Shown here: positions 23,725-32,584 of the stretch, piece after piece
Layout of the letters: each line of letters begins with the position of its first letter
Numbering within the stretch: position 1 is the first letter of the stretch
Assembly (NCBI RefSeq): GCF_000164695.2
Contig: NC_014643.1
Location: 1,364,001 to 1,428,000 of the forward strand
Direction: 5' to 3'
DNA: 64,000 nucleotides
Source of the DNA: Rothia dentocariosa ATCC 17931
GTDB taxonomy: Bacteria > Actinomycetota > Actinomycetes > Actinomycetales > Micrococcaceae
Program-made: the position numbers and the translations under genes
The notes under the pieces: generated by a model
The model's input: only the letters and a program-made list of their open reading frames with translations
Told to the model about the DNA's origin: nothing
Database searches by the model: none

Positions 23725-23930
23725 GTGGTTAACTCCGGTACAACACCCAAGAATGGGCCTCAAAACCTCCGCTACCGATGCCCTACCTCTGACGGACCTC
23801 TGAAGAAAAACGGTACCACCAGCGCAGGAAAACCCGATAACGATGCATCAACTGCGGGGTCTCAACAACCATTATCGTTCTTATATCGTCTGTGCAGACA
23901 GGAAATTGGGTTATGGAATAGAATGTGTGT
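23725..23930 (+). pseudogene. Remnant of an IS transposase N-terminal zinc ribbon
   Basis: The first frame gives RYRCPTSDGPLKKNGTTSAG; a +1 shift then gives T-R-stop-R-C-I-N-C-G-V-S-T-T. Joined, they read as the double zinc knuckle (CPxC...KNGxTxxGKxRYRCxxCG) that opens transposases of the IS1249/IS256-like and related families. One cysteine has become Ser, a Tyr codon has become TAA, and a frameshift separates the halves. The remaining 300 or so codons are missing. The IS family is a guess from the motif. Confidence 0.5.
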
Positions 23931-24244
23931 CTGTTCTAATGTTCCTAACCTGAATTGTGGGTGGGGCTAAGCCGTATTCTGAAGCTCTTACACCGTATCC
24001 CTTACCCGCTAAAACCCTAAGCAAGACGGAAGTGTAGAGCATGATTACTCGAACAGCTATAGCGGTTCTGGAGGTTTTGACGGTGCCGATACTCTGCTAG
24101 AAGCTCGCTGAGGAACACTGCTTGCGGCGTGTGTAGCCATGAAGTACTGCGAGGCTTGTCCACTAGTACTGTCCACTAGCAGGGTACTCATGAAGAAGAA
24201 CGGCTGGATCACAACGTAGATAACCGCTAAGTGCACGGGGGAGT

Positions 24245-24322
24245 GATTACAGGATAAAGGGATAGGTGATGTCCCAAGGCGCCCGTGATAAGGCTCGTCA
24301 AATTGTGGCTAAGCAAGTAAGA
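24245..24322 (+). pseudogene. Partial decayed duplicate of the 5' end of the DsbA-like gene
   Basis: This stretch aligns without gaps to 24882-24959 (offset 637) at roughly 75-80% identity, including the ribosome site (GATAAAGG), the ATG (24269) and codons for M-S-Q-G-A-R-D-K-A-R-Q-I-V-A-K-Q, compared with M-S-Q-D-A-R-E-K-A-R-Q-I-A-A-K-Q in the intact gene. After about 18 codons the similarity stops, and the frame closes soon after at a TAA. Many changes are at third positions (CGT/CGC, GCT/GCC), so the copy once evolved as a coding sequence. Confidence 0.75.
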
Positions 24323-24905
24323 TACTGTCAGCATGAGACATTGACATCGCCGATGAAACTAAGCTGATTGTAGCAGAGCCATCGCATGCTAGTATCCCCT
24401 GGAATCTTAGGGTGAAACTAATTGGTTAAAAGCTGTTTTAGTAAATATGGGGTTTATTGCTAGCCTCGACTTCTGACTCGGTCTGCGGTCGAAGCTGTCC
24501 TACGATCTTTCCTTGGTAACGCAGTCTTGCAGTATGAGGGTCTTATCCGTGGAACTTATGAGCTATAAACGGGGGTCTCTGGAAAGGTATGGTTCATACA
24601 TACATGTCACCCAGAGAATAGGGGAACGAGGCAACTTATAAGACACCGAGTCTCTTTTGCTCATACTGCTAGGTTTATCCTGAGATGCTATCCCGCAGAA
24701 TAACGAGTCTTATAATGGTACGCGCGGCTTATAGCCAGCGCAGGTGACTGTGGTTGCCCCGTAAAATAAGCTGTGAGCGTGAGAAAGCGACACAAAGTGT
24801 AGAAAACCCGGCTATGACTGGCAGCTACCAACAACCTTCGGTAGGCTAGAACGGGTTAGCGGTAGGCGCATCCACCGCGTCGATCACAAGATAAAGGAGC
24901 AGGCA

Positions 24906-25799
24906 ATGTCCCAGGACGCCCGCGAGAAGGCCCGCCAAATTGCGGCTAAACAATCAAAGCGCGGCAATGTCGCGACGAACCGTCGATGGATACAACTTAC
25001 CGTACTCGGCGTAGTCGTTGTTATTGTTTTCGTTATTGGCTTTGTTTATATCAATGGTCAGAACAATAAAGTACCCGAATCGGGTCCTGTGCCTGCGAGT
25101 TCGAATGAGTACGGCGGAATTGTGCTGACTAAGGACGGAATCGTCCAAAACTCCTCAACACGAGACACCCGTAACTATAAGGAACTAGGGGACTCTAACG
25201 CCTCCTACACTCCCTCGGTGAATGGTACCCCGCAGGCGGGCAAGAAGCTGCCACTCGGCGTTCAGTCGGCAGATGAAGCCTCTAAGAACGGTAAACCGGT
25301 GCGCGTGACGATCTTCCAAGACTACAATTGCGTGCACTGCCATGAGTTTGAGGATCAGTACGGCGAGGAACTGAAGAAACAGGTTCAAGAGGGCAACATC
25401 GAACTCGAAATCCGTAACCTGACCTTCCTCGATCAGAATTCGCCCACCCAGTACTCGGCACGTACCGCTAATGCCGCATACGCCGTTGCTAACCAGGTGA
25501 GTGCAGATAAATTCTTGGACTTCCAGAAAGAACTGTTTAGCCACCAGGGAACCGGCGACCTGAACAACCAGCAGATCGCCGATATAGCATCTAAATACGG
25601 TGCAAATATCGGTTCGGATATGAACGATAACAAGTGGCGTTCTCTTGTGGATGTTGTGACCGCAGAATCCTCGAAGAATGACATTGGGGGCACCCCGACC
25701 GTTTTTGTGGATGGTGAACAATACACCAGCAATGACTTCACTGGCTTCCTGCAGGGGAAGATCGACGCCAAGAAGAATAACAATAACCCGCAGCAGTAA
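24906..25799 (+). CDS. Membrane-anchored DsbA-family thioredoxin-fold protein
   Basis: 297 residues. A basic cytoplasmic N-terminus (1-28), one membrane helix (about 29-50), a linker, then a DsbA-like thioredoxin domain with active site C-V-H-C inside FQDYNCVHCHEFEDQYG and the cis-Pro loop NDIGGTPTVFVDG. It probably forms or shuffles disulfides in exported proteins outside the membrane. AAGGAG precedes the ATG by 7 bases. A broken copy of its start lies 637 bases upstream. It carries its own terminator and seems to be monocistronic. Confidence 0.88.
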   Translation: MSQDAREKARQIAAKQSKRGNVATNRRWIQLTVLGVVVVIVFVIGFVYINGQNNKVPESGPVPASSNEYGGIVLTKDGIVQNSSTRDTRNYKELGDSNASYTPSVNGTPQAGKKLPLGVQSADEASKNGKPVRVTIFQDYNCVHCHEFEDQYGEELKKQVQEGNIELEIRNLTFLDQNSPTQYSARTANAAYAVANQVSADKFLDFQKELFSHQGTGDLNNQQIADIASKYGANIGSDMNDNKWRSLVDVVTAESSKNDIGGTPTVFVDGEQYTSNDFTGFLQGKIDAKKNNNNPQQ

Positions 25800-25806
25800 T
25801 ATAAAT

Positions 25807-25843
25807 GGATTCGCCCGCAAGCGCTAAGCCTGCGGGCGAATCC
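25807..25843 (+). terminator. Terminator after the DsbA-like gene
   Basis: GGATTCGCCCGCA and TGCGGGCGAATCC form a perfect 13-bp stem around an 11-base loop, followed by TTTCT. Confidence 0.9.
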
Positions 25844-26121
25844 TTTCTATGTGCTTTAGCCTCAAAGGATACTGACACAATAGTCTAAGATTCCAATGCA
25901 TGATTCTGCATGAGAGGGAATCTCTGTTAAGGCTTATCAACCGTCTAACATTTTCTGAGCCGTATGAACATAGTTCGAAATCTAAAAGACTCAAAAAGTA
26001 TAGTGATACGGAAAAACAGCGTTTAAGCAGACACATATAAAAACAGTGAACACGATAAACTTTCATAACATCCACTTTTGAATTAGCATCCCTGTGCGTT
26101 TGCTGTACACTAGAAGACGTT
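25844..26121. other. AT-rich intergenic stretch before tRNA-Thr
   Basis: 278 bases with no credible gene. An 83-codon frame on the minus strand lacks a ribosome site and any recognisable pattern. The last 40 bases (TTTGCTGTACACTAGAAGACG) probably include the tRNA promoter. Confidence 0.6.
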
Positions 26122-26198
26122 GCCTCCTTAGCTCAGCTGGCCAGAGCATCGGTCTTGTAAACCGAGGGTCACCGGTTCGAATCCGGTAGGGGGCTCCA
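26122..26198 (+). tRNA. tRNA-Thr (anticodon UGU)
   Basis: Cloverleaf: acceptor GCCTCCT/AGGGGGC, D arm AGCTCAGCTGGCCAGAGC, anticodon stem TCGGT/ACCGA with loop CTTGTAA (anticodon TGT, reading ACA), T arm CCGGTTCGAATCCGG, and genomically encoded CCA. Confidence 0.95.
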
Positions 26199-26199
26199 C

Positions 26200-26250
26200 G
26201 AAAGTCCTGATTCATGCGTTACGCAGCTGATGCGTTGAATCGGGACTTTC
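26200..26250 (+). terminator. Hairpin downstream of tRNA-Thr
   Basis: GAAAGTCCTGATTCA pairs with TGAATCGGGACTTTC (one wobble), with a small inner TGCG/CGCA stem, immediately after the tRNA CCA. Likely a processing or termination structure. Confidence 0.75.
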
Positions 26251-26320
26251 CCCTTACAGGTCGTTAGCATTATATGAGACCACACACCGATTTACAGAGC
26301 AGCACAGGACACGCGATATT

Positions 26321-28498
26321 ATGGCAGCAGGTCAACCCGCAATGCATCAGCAAGCGGCGCAAACCCCGACTGTATCATCACCCTCAAACTCTTACCCCCT
26401 CGAAAACTTTATTGAAACTCGGGGATTCCGCCCCGAAATTCAGGGTCTGCGTGCATTCGCAGTACTCCTGGTAGTGCTATACCATGTCTGGTTTGGTAGG
26501 GTATCCGGCGGCGTGGACGTCTTTCTATTCATCTCGGCGTTCCTGCTTTCACTCTCGAATATGCGCAAAATCAACGAGGGCAGGCCGCTTAACCTCTTCA
26601 CATACTGGCTACACGTGTTCCAACGCTTGCTTCCGGTAGCGACCGTAACCATTGCGGGAACGACCATCGCATCATTTTTTATCCTACCGCCAAGCCGCTG
26701 GGCCGATATGCTCGCGGATGCGAAGGGGTCCCTCTTTTACTACCAGAACTGGCATCTTGCTTTTAACTCGGTAGATTACTATGCGCAAAACGCAGCATCG
26801 AAAACCCCGTTCCAGCACTTCTGGTCGCTGTCTATTCAGGGACAGATTTTTATTCTGTGGCCGTTGCTCTTCGCGCTGGTCGCATACCTTGTGCATCGTT
26901 TCCGCTGGAATCTGTTCACGACAACCATTTTGGTTTTCGATACGGTCTTTGTGGCATCTTTGACATTTTCGATTATTGAAACCGAGACAAACCAGGGGTT
27001 CGCATACTTCGATACCCGCACCCGTCTCTGGGAATTTGCTGTCGGGACGCTGCTCGCCATGGTAACCCTCAAATGGAAGGCCCCTGAGAAGGCGCGCGTC
27101 ATCATGGGGTGGATCGGCGTTTTTGGGCTTGTGACCTGTGGCGCCTTCCTGCCCGTGCAGCGCTCCTTTCCCGGATTCTTAGCGCTGTATCCAGTAGTTT
27201 CAGGTGCTCTCGTCATTATGGCGGGCCGTACCAACAGTCGGTGGGGTGTAGACCGCTGGCTGGTCTCTAAACCTCTGCAGAGTCTTGGCAATATCTCCTA
27301 CGCCCTATACCTAGTGCACTGGCCCATCCTGATCTTGTACAGCACCGCTGTGGAGAAACCCCACGTGAACTTTCTCGAAGGAACCGCCATTATTGCGGTA
27401 TCTATTGGCTTAGCCTGGGTTCTGATCCAGTTCGTGGAGAAACCGCTGCGTTACCGTAAAGACCCTTTCATTCCCTGGCTGATGAAAATACTGCGGTTTA
27501 AGAGGGTTTTCGCGGTCAAAACGTGGGCCGATCAGCTTGCCTTCCTGGCCGCAACCTTTTTACTGGCAGGAATACCTCTTGCCGGTGCGCAGGCGTGGGT
27601 AAACTACTCCAATACTCAGGCGAGTATTCAGGCAGAAACACAGACCCAGACTGCAACCGATAATCACTTAGGTGCTCGCGCCATCGGCACAGATCAGGCA
27701 CTCATGCACGACGACCCTATCCCCAATGGTGATTTGAAGAATCAATACGAGATGTTGAGCGACGGCAAATGCGAAGGCAATTTTGCCCTCTCTCATGACT
27801 CACTCAAGAAGTACTGCTCTTCGCAGAAGAACGGAACAGATGATTCGCCGCTTATGATGGTCGTCGGCAACTCCCACGCGGAACAGGCAATGGCCATGTT
27901 CAAACCCGTTGCCGAGCAGTCCAAAGTTAATATGCAGTCGATCCTCTTAGGCGGATGCCAGTATCCGCAGCAGGATGCATCATCCTCGAACGAGTGCGCC
28001 GAGTTTAACCGGGACGTCACCGAAGAAATTCTGCAGCGTAAGCCGCAGACCGTGGTGATTATCGCAACCATCGCGGAGGCACGGTCTAATGAGGAGCGCA
28101 TCGACCCGGCCTTGGAGGAAACGGTCAAGAAATTCACGGACGCCGGAATACAGGTGGTCGGTGTGCGCGATAACCCGCGGTACGACTACAACGTATACGA
28201 ATGCGCACAGAAGGCGGGAGACGACCTGGAATCCTGCGCGCGCCCGGTCTCTGAGAAATTGGCTGAAAAGAACCCCGCCCAAGAGGTCTTTGACAAATAC
28301 AAGGATAAGGGCGCGGTGCTGGTAGATATGACTGACCTGTACTGCCCGGAAGGAATGTGCCAACCGGTTGTCGGGAACGTCTACGTGTACATAGACGAGA
28401 ACCATGTGAGCAAGGCATACGGGCGTACTATGGCGAAAACTATGCTTGAACGCGCCGCCAAGGGTGGTTGGATACCCACTGGCATGCTCTCGCTCTAA
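26321..28498 (+). CDS. Membrane O-acyltransferase (OafA/YrhL type) with SGNH domain
   Basis: 725 residues. Acyltransferase-3 domain (about 30-420): the catalytic block EIQGLRAFAVLLVVLYHVWF (R and H) followed by VSGGVDVFLFISAFLL, and about ten membrane helices. The C-terminal SGNH domain (about 480-725) lies outside, with the nucleophile block MMVVGNSHAEQ and the DENHVSKAYG Asp/His block. Such two-domain enzymes pass acyl groups (usually acetyl) across the membrane onto surface polysaccharide or peptidoglycan. ATG 26321 is used; the acceptor is unknown. Not in an obvious glycan cluster. Confidence 0.88.
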   Translation: MAAGQPAMHQQAAQTPTVSSPSNSYPLENFIETRGFRPEIQGLRAFAVLLVVLYHVWFGRVSGGVDVFLFISAFLLSLSNMRKINEGRPLNLFTYWLHVFQRLLPVATVTIAGTTIASFFILPPSRWADMLADAKGSLFYYQNWHLAFNSVDYYAQNAASKTPFQHFWSLSIQGQIFILWPLLFALVAYLVHRFRWNLFTTTILVFDTVFVASLTFSIIETETNQGFAYFDTRTRLWEFAVGTLLAMVTLKWKAPEKARVIMGWIGVFGLVTCGAFLPVQRSFPGFLALYPVVSGALVIMAGRTNSRWGVDRWLVSKPLQSLGNISYALYLVHWPILILYSTAVEKPHVNFLEGTAIIAVSIGLAWVLIQFVEKPLRYRKDPFIPWLMKILRFKRVFAVKTWADQLAFLAATFLLAGIPLAGAQAWVNYSNTQASIQAETQTQTATDNHLGARAIGTDQALMHDDPIPNGDLKNQYEMLSDGKCEGNFALSHDSLKKYCSSQKNGTDDSPLMMVVGNSHAEQAMAMFKPVAEQSKVNMQSILLGGCQYPQQDASSSNECAEFNRDVTEEILQRKPQTVVIIATIAEARSNEERIDPALEETVKKFTDAGIQVVGVRDNPRYDYNVYECAQKAGDDLESCARPVSEKLAEKNPAQEVFDKYKDKGAVLVDMTDLYCPEGMCQPVVGNVYVYIDENHVSKAYGRTMAKTMLERAAKGGWIPTGMLSL

Positions 28499-28516
28499 AC
28501 ACGTGCCAAGAATATA

Positions 28517-28552
28517 CGATGCCGTGTCTTCTTACCGGAAGGCACGGCATCG
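28517..28552 (+). terminator. Hairpin after the acyltransferase gene
   Basis: CGATGCCGTG and CACGGCATCG form a perfect 10-bp stem 18 bases after the stop, with a 16-base loop that can pair further. No T-run follows. Confidence 0.65.
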
Positions 28553-28694
28553 GTACGTCCGGAGTCTTGAGCCTCGGTGAACGGCAGCCGCAAACCTATT
28601 CCGGCATATAAAATTTCTGTAGGCATTTTTATGGCGTCTTCAGTACCCTCATACTTATCTAGTTGCTCGTGCAGAACCGAAAGGAAGGTAAATC

Positions 28695-29531
28695 ATGAAA
28701 ACCGTAACTGAGCGTACTCTGCGCGTAGACAACGTGAGCCTAGGATACGGCGCACAGCCTATCGTCAAAGACCTGAGCTTAGAATTCCCGCAGGGCAAGG
28801 TCACCGCCATTATCGGCCCCAACGGATGCGGTAAATCCACGCTTCTGCGGGGTGTTTCGCGACTCTTGCATCCCCTTGACGGCGAGTTTTTGCTCGATGG
28901 TAAGCCTACGCATCAGTACTCCATGAAGGGGTTCGCACGCATGGTCGGGCTTATGCCGCAGCATCCTATTGCGCCTGAAGGTATTACTGTTGCCGATTTG
29001 GTTTCGCGGGGACGCTATCCCTATCAAGGGCTTTTCAAACGTAATAGTGCCGAAGATGATGAGGCGGTAGCCTGGGCCCTAGAGGCCACCGATACGATGT
29101 CGCTCGCCGAACGTCAGGTAACCGAGCTTTCCGGCGGGCAGCGCCAGCGCGTGTGGATTGCGATGGCGCTTGCGCAGGAGACCGATATTCTGCTGTTGGA
29201 TGAGCCGACCACCTACCTTGACCTGGCGCATCAGGTGGAGCTGCTGGATTTACTAGCGGACCTGAACGAAGAACGCGGCACCACCATGATTATGGTGCTG
29301 CACGAGCTGAATCTCGCCGCTCGCGTTGCAGACTATCTGATCGCCATGAAGGACGGGCAGATCGTCAGTCGCGGATCTGCTCACGAGGTGCTGACCTCCA
29401 GAAATCTTAACGATATTTTTGGGCTCAAGGCCGAGGTTGCTGATCCGTTTAGTGACGGGAGCGTGGTGGTGGTGCCGCTTCATCGGTCTGCGCACGCTTC
29501 GCAGAAGATACTGGACGACGTAAACCCCTGA
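28695..29531 (+). CDS. ABC transporter ATP-binding protein, iron-siderophore (FecE/FepC) type
   Basis: 278 residues: Walker A GPNGCGKST, Q-loop MPQHPIAPEG, signature LSGGQRQRVW, Walker B ILLLDEPTTYLDL and the switch His in MVLHELNLAAR. The DEPTTYLDLAHQVELLDLL pattern is typical of ATPases for ferric-siderophore, haem or cobalamin importers. AAGGAAGG precedes the ATG. No permease or binding protein lies nearby, so it must work with transporter subunits encoded elsewhere. Confidence 0.88.
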   Translation: MKTVTERTLRVDNVSLGYGAQPIVKDLSLEFPQGKVTAIIGPNGCGKSTLLRGVSRLLHPLDGEFLLDGKPTHQYSMKGFARMVGLMPQHPIAPEGITVADLVSRGRYPYQGLFKRNSAEDDEAVAWALEATDTMSLAERQVTELSGGQRQRVWIAMALAQETDILLLDEPTTYLDLAHQVELLDLLADLNEERGTTMIMVLHELNLAARVADYLIAMKDGQIVSRGSAHEVLTSRNLNDIFGLKAEVADPFSDGSVVVVPLHRSAHASQKILDDVNP

Positions 29532-29725
29532 AATAAGGCTTATAAAACAGGCAGCAAGAAACCCGAACAAAACGCGGTTACGGTATGTTTGAGTTTACTG
29601 CACGGATTGGTTTGCCCTGCCTGAAACCGCACGCAGCTGGATGTCTGCGGTCGATACCTAAGACAGACATATTATTCATGGGATACTGGCGGGTAGATAA
29701 AACCAAAAGTTAGGAAGTACCTACC

Positions 29726-30556
29726 ATGCTCAAACTCGATAAAAATGCCAGACTGCACGGCGAACCTGTGCGTTATGTGGCGATGGGCGACTCGTTTACC
29801 GAAGGCGTGGGTGATGTCGATACCGACCGCCCCAACCAGGTGCGTGGCTGGGCAGATCGCGTTGCGGAAGCTATCGGCTCAGTCGATGCTCAGGCGCAGT
29901 ACGCTAACTTGGCGATCCGCGGGCTTTTGATGCACCAGATTGTCGATCAGCAACTGGAGGCAGCCTTAGAACTGAGACCGAACCTTGTTAGCTTCTACGG
30001 CGGCGGCAATGACATTATTAGCCTAAACGTGAATATAGATGAGATTATCTCGCACGCAGAGCGAGCCTTTGCGGCTCTGCGCGCGGAAGGAATCGAGGTT
30101 CTGACGATTACGGGCCTAGACGTGAAGGGAGAGGGACCCTTTGCTCGGACCCGTCCGCGTACCGCCCTGTATAACGAGCTTCTGCGCACGGTGTCGGATG
30201 ATTATGGTGTGCACATTATCGATTACTGGCGTATGGACGATTTTCTGGACTGGCGGCTGTGGGCTGACGACCGCCTGCATATGAATGAGTTGGGGCATCA
30301 GCGCTTTGCATACCATGTGCTGACGCAGTTTGGGCTGGGGCATCTGGCGCAGGATGTGAACCTTATCGCCGGTGAAGAAGAGCCTCCGCCGCTGCGTGAG
30401 AGAGTTGCCGAGAGTGCGTATTGGGTAAGAACGCATGCTCTGCCTTGGATGGGTCGGCAGCTGACTGGGCGCAGCTTGGGGGATGGACTAAGCGCGAGGT
30501 ACCCGAATTTGGTTCCTGCCGCTGGTCTTGGCGAGCCGGTAGAACTCGAAGAATAA
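29726..30556 (+). CDS. SGNH/GDSL-family hydrolase
   Basis: 276 residues with no signal peptide. Block I is YVAMGDSFTEGVGD (nucleophile Ser), block III is SFYGGGNDIIS (Gly and Asn of the oxyanion hole), and block V is WADDRLHMNELGHQR (Asp-x-x-His). These make a complete esterase/lipase triad. Probably a cytoplasmic esterase; the substrate cannot be told. TTAGGAAG precedes the ATG. Actinobacterial homologues are common and uncharacterised. Confidence 0.87.
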   Translation: MLKLDKNARLHGEPVRYVAMGDSFTEGVGDVDTDRPNQVRGWADRVAEAIGSVDAQAQYANLAIRGLLMHQIVDQQLEAALELRPNLVSFYGGGNDIISLNVNIDEIISHAERAFAALRAEGIEVLTITGLDVKGEGPFARTRPRTALYNELLRTVSDDYGVHIIDYWRMDDFLDWRLWADDRLHMNELGHQRFAYHVLTQFGLGHLAQDVNLIAGEEEPPPLRERVAESAYWVRTHALPWMGRQLTGRSLGDGLSARYPNLVPAAGLGEPVELEE

Positions 30557-31091
30557 CCTGCCGTATGCCGTAAAATACGGGTTTCTACAAGTTAAGATGT
30601 TAATCTCACATTTAAAATTTCACCGATGTAATTAGACGTTTGTCACATGGATATCGACAAGGGATGAAAACTTCGTCATGAACTACCTTAAACTCCCTTG
30701 TGACTTGAGGAAACAGCGAGAACTGGTAGAATAAGCGGGTAACTCTATCGCGACCTTTCGGCGTGCCCGGAAGAAGTCTGTATCAAATGGTTACCCCTCA
30801 AAATCCAAAAAATCCTTGGTTTTTAAGGGGAGTTTCTGGCGTGCAGGCTTGCGTGAGTTGCTGGATTTACCTAGAATTTAACGCTGTTCGTAGTGGTGGA
30901 AACGCCTCTCGACACTAAATTATGCTTCACCGTTTTTCCCGCGGCGGGGATTGACATCTGGATCTCACCCAGATGCCGGTCTCAAACACTCTAGCCCGGA
31001 GAATAACCCGGTGCTTCTACATTGGTGACGGGACGTACGAGTAACATCGACTGCGTATCCGTCAGAAAAGTCAATCAATAAGGAGTGAAAC
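30557..31091. promoter_or_regulatory. Intergenic leader before the rpmB operon
   Basis: 535 bases without a gene. Two structures are visible: a hairpin at 30794-30830 (CCCCTCAAAA...TTTTTAAGGGG, imperfect) and a TTGACA at 30951 overlapped by the inverted repeat CATCTGG-N7-CCAGATG (30955-30975), which could be a promoter with an operator. Cysteine-free L28/L33/S14 genes are often under the zinc repressor Zur, but I do not see a convincing Zur box. AAGGAG lies before rpmB. Confidence 0.45.
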
Positions 31092-31328
31092 ATGGCAGCA
31101 GTCTGCCAGGTGACCGGAGCTGTTCCCGGCTTTGGACACAGCATTTCGCACTCGCATCGCCGCAATAAGCGTCGATTCGATCCGAACGTTCAGAAGAAGA
31201 CCTATTGGGTTCCTTCGCTTCGCCGTAAGGTGACCCTGAACGTGTCCGCTAAGGGCATTAAGGTTATCGATGCTCGTGGCATTGATGCCGTGGTCGCAGA
31301 AATCATCGCACGCGGGGAGAAGATCTAG
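31092..31328 (+). CDS. rpmB: Ribosomal protein L28 (cysteine-poor form)
   Basis: 78 residues, starting [20 protein letters not shown] with [14 protein letters not shown], the hallmark L28 block. It has only one Cys, so the two CxxC zinc knuckles of the C+ form are absent. First of three ribosomal protein genes separated by only 2-3 bases. Confidence 0.96.
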   Translation: MAAVCQVTGAVPGFGHSISHSHRRNKRRFDPNVQKKTYWVPSLRRKVTLNVSAKGIKVIDARGIDAVVAEIIARGEKI

Positions 31329-31331
31329 TAC

Positions 31332-31502
31332 ATGGCATCCAAGGCTAAGGACCTGCGTCCTATTATCAAACTCAAGTCCACTGCAGGCACCGGGTACACC
31401 TATGTAACCCGTAAGAATCGCCGCAATAATCCTGACCGTATGGTGCTAAAGAAGTACGATCCCGTGGTTCGCAAGCACGTTGACTTCCGAGAGGAGCGCT
31501 AA
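31332..31502 (+). CDS. rpmG: Ribosomal protein L33 (zinc-free form)
   Basis: A 56-residue gene too short for many ORF cutoffs. It reads [19 protein letters not shown], then [17 protein letters not shown] and a [16 protein letters not shown] end, all typical of L33. It contains no cysteine, so it is the zinc-independent form. It starts 3 bases after the rpmB stop and ends 2 bases before rpsN. Confidence 0.95.
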   Translation: MASKAKDLRPIIKLKSTAGTGYTYVTRKNRRNNPDRMVLKKYDPVVRKHVDFREER

Positions 31503-31504
31503 GA

Positions 31505-31810
31505 ATGGCTAAGAAGTCAAAGATCGCTCGTAACGAGCAGCGCAAGGTCATCGTAGCTCGCTACGACGAGAAGCGTCGAGAACTGAAGAAGACGCTGGTG
31601 AACGAGAACGCTACCCCCGAGGAGCGCGAAGCAGCACGTGTAGCTTTGCAGAAGCTACCCCGCAACGCATCTCCCGTCCGCGTTCGCAACCGTGACCAGA
31701 TCGACGGTCGTCCGCGCGGTACCTTCCAGAAGTTTGGTATCTCCCGCGTACGCTTCCGCGAGATGGCACACCGTGGCGAATTGCCCGGTATTACTAAGTC
31801 AAGCTGGTAA
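31505..31810 (+). CDS. rpsN: Ribosomal protein S14 (long, zinc-free form)
   Basis: 101 residues, the long C- type: [20 protein letters not shown] at the start and the [33 protein letters not shown] tail region, shown here only in part as [18 protein letters not shown]. No CxxC...CxxC zinc site. Third gene of the rpmB-rpmG-rpsN unit. Confidence 0.95.
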   Translation: MAKKSKIARNEQRKVIVARYDEKRRELKKTLVNENATPEEREAARVALQKLPRNASPVRVRNRDQIDGRPRGTFQKFGISRVRFREMAHRGELPGITKSSW

Positions 31811-31905
31811 TTTCTGGTATTTTGTACCTAGGCGAGTTATTTTTCCTCGTGAAAAGCAGCTCGACTTAGTCTGAAAAAGATAAGTCTCAGGAAGGGGCAC
31901 CCCAA

Positions 31906-32226
31906 ATGGCTAAGAACCGTACCGAACTTGTTGCAGAGGTAGCAGAGAAGTCTGGCAAGAGCCAGGCAACCGTGAACGCAGTGCTCGACGCAGTGTTCCA
32001 GGCTTTCGAGACCTCCGTCTCTAAGGGCGAGAAGATCACCATCCCCGGCTGGTTGGCTATCGAGCGTACCGACCGTGCAGCTCGTACCGGTCGCAATCCG
32101 CAGACCGGTGAAACCATCCAGATTCCCGCTGGTCACGGTGTGAAGCTGACCGCAGGCTCCAAGCTGAAGGCAGCAGTCGCTACCAAGAAGAAGGCCACCA
32201 AGGCCACCTCCAAGAAGAAGAAGTAA
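31906..32226 (+). CDS. HU-family nucleoid protein
   Basis: 106 residues. The HU/IHF fold is clear: MAKNRTELVAEVAEKSGKSQ helix, the GEKITIPGWLAIERTDRAAR arm region with RTGRNPQTGETIQIPAG (DNA-contact signature), then a Lys-rich tail (KKKATKATSKKKK). The short basic tail is milder than the long mycobacterial HupB tail. Strong ribosome site (AGGAAGGGG). Binds and bends DNA. Confidence 0.94.
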   Translation: MAKNRTELVAEVAEKSGKSQATVNAVLDAVFQAFETSVSKGEKITIPGWLAIERTDRAARTGRNPQTGETIQIPAGHGVKLTAGSKLKAAVATKKKATKATSKKKK

Positions 32227-32249
32227 CTTCTTGAGACTTCTAGGACCTG

Positions 32250-32283
32250 ATAGGGGCTCCCACCACACGGTGGGAGCCCCTAT
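32250..32283 (+). terminator. Strong terminator after HU
   Basis: ATAGGGGCTCCCACC, loop ACAC, GGTGGGAGCCCCTAT: a perfect 15-bp stem followed by GTTTATGG. Confidence 0.92.
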
Positions 32284-32584
32284 GTTTATGGTTTGTTTTC
32301 TCTGTCTGAGAGCTTCTGCCTTGTGATAACGCCCGATACCAAACTCCGTTTGAAAAGGTTGTCAGGACGGGATAAACTACCGGGGACGGAATCTTATTCT
32401 TCTAAGAACTTCACGTCGATCTTACGCATCGCAACATTACGCTGTAATGCCTTTCGCCCCAAGAAAAGCGGGCAACACCTTGTCACCTAAAAGTCTCAAT
32501 CAGGTTAGCTAAAATAGTAGTAAGTAATGTTGCAGCCTGAAAATATATCCTGTTATGACACAGAAACACTCAGAAAGACATACC
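32284..32584. other. Intergenic leader of the first DGSW lipoprotein
   Basis: 301 bases with no gene. AATAGTAGTAAGTAATGTTG just before 32530 offers possible promoter -10 sequence (AAAATAGTAG). Nothing else is recognisable. Confidence 0.5.

Larger units (their letters stand above)
23323..24905. other. Gene-free stretch of about 1.6 kb after the rRNA operon
   Basis: No intact gene. It holds a decayed transposase start (23725-23930), a broken copy of the start of the DsbA-like gene (24245-24322), small inverted repeats (TAACCACT/AGTGGTTA at 23711-23731) and a direct repeat GTCCACTAG near 24157 and 24173. A frame at 24464-24568 (LLTRSAVEAVLRSFLGNA...) looks protein-like but has no start and no family I recognise. 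The region is best read as accumulated remnants beside a recombination-prone rRNA operon. Confidence 0.7.

Noticed and set aside
25824-26075. 83-codon minus-strand frame before tRNA-Thr
   Set aside because: No ribosome site, Cys/Leu-rich random-looking sequence, and an AT-rich gap.
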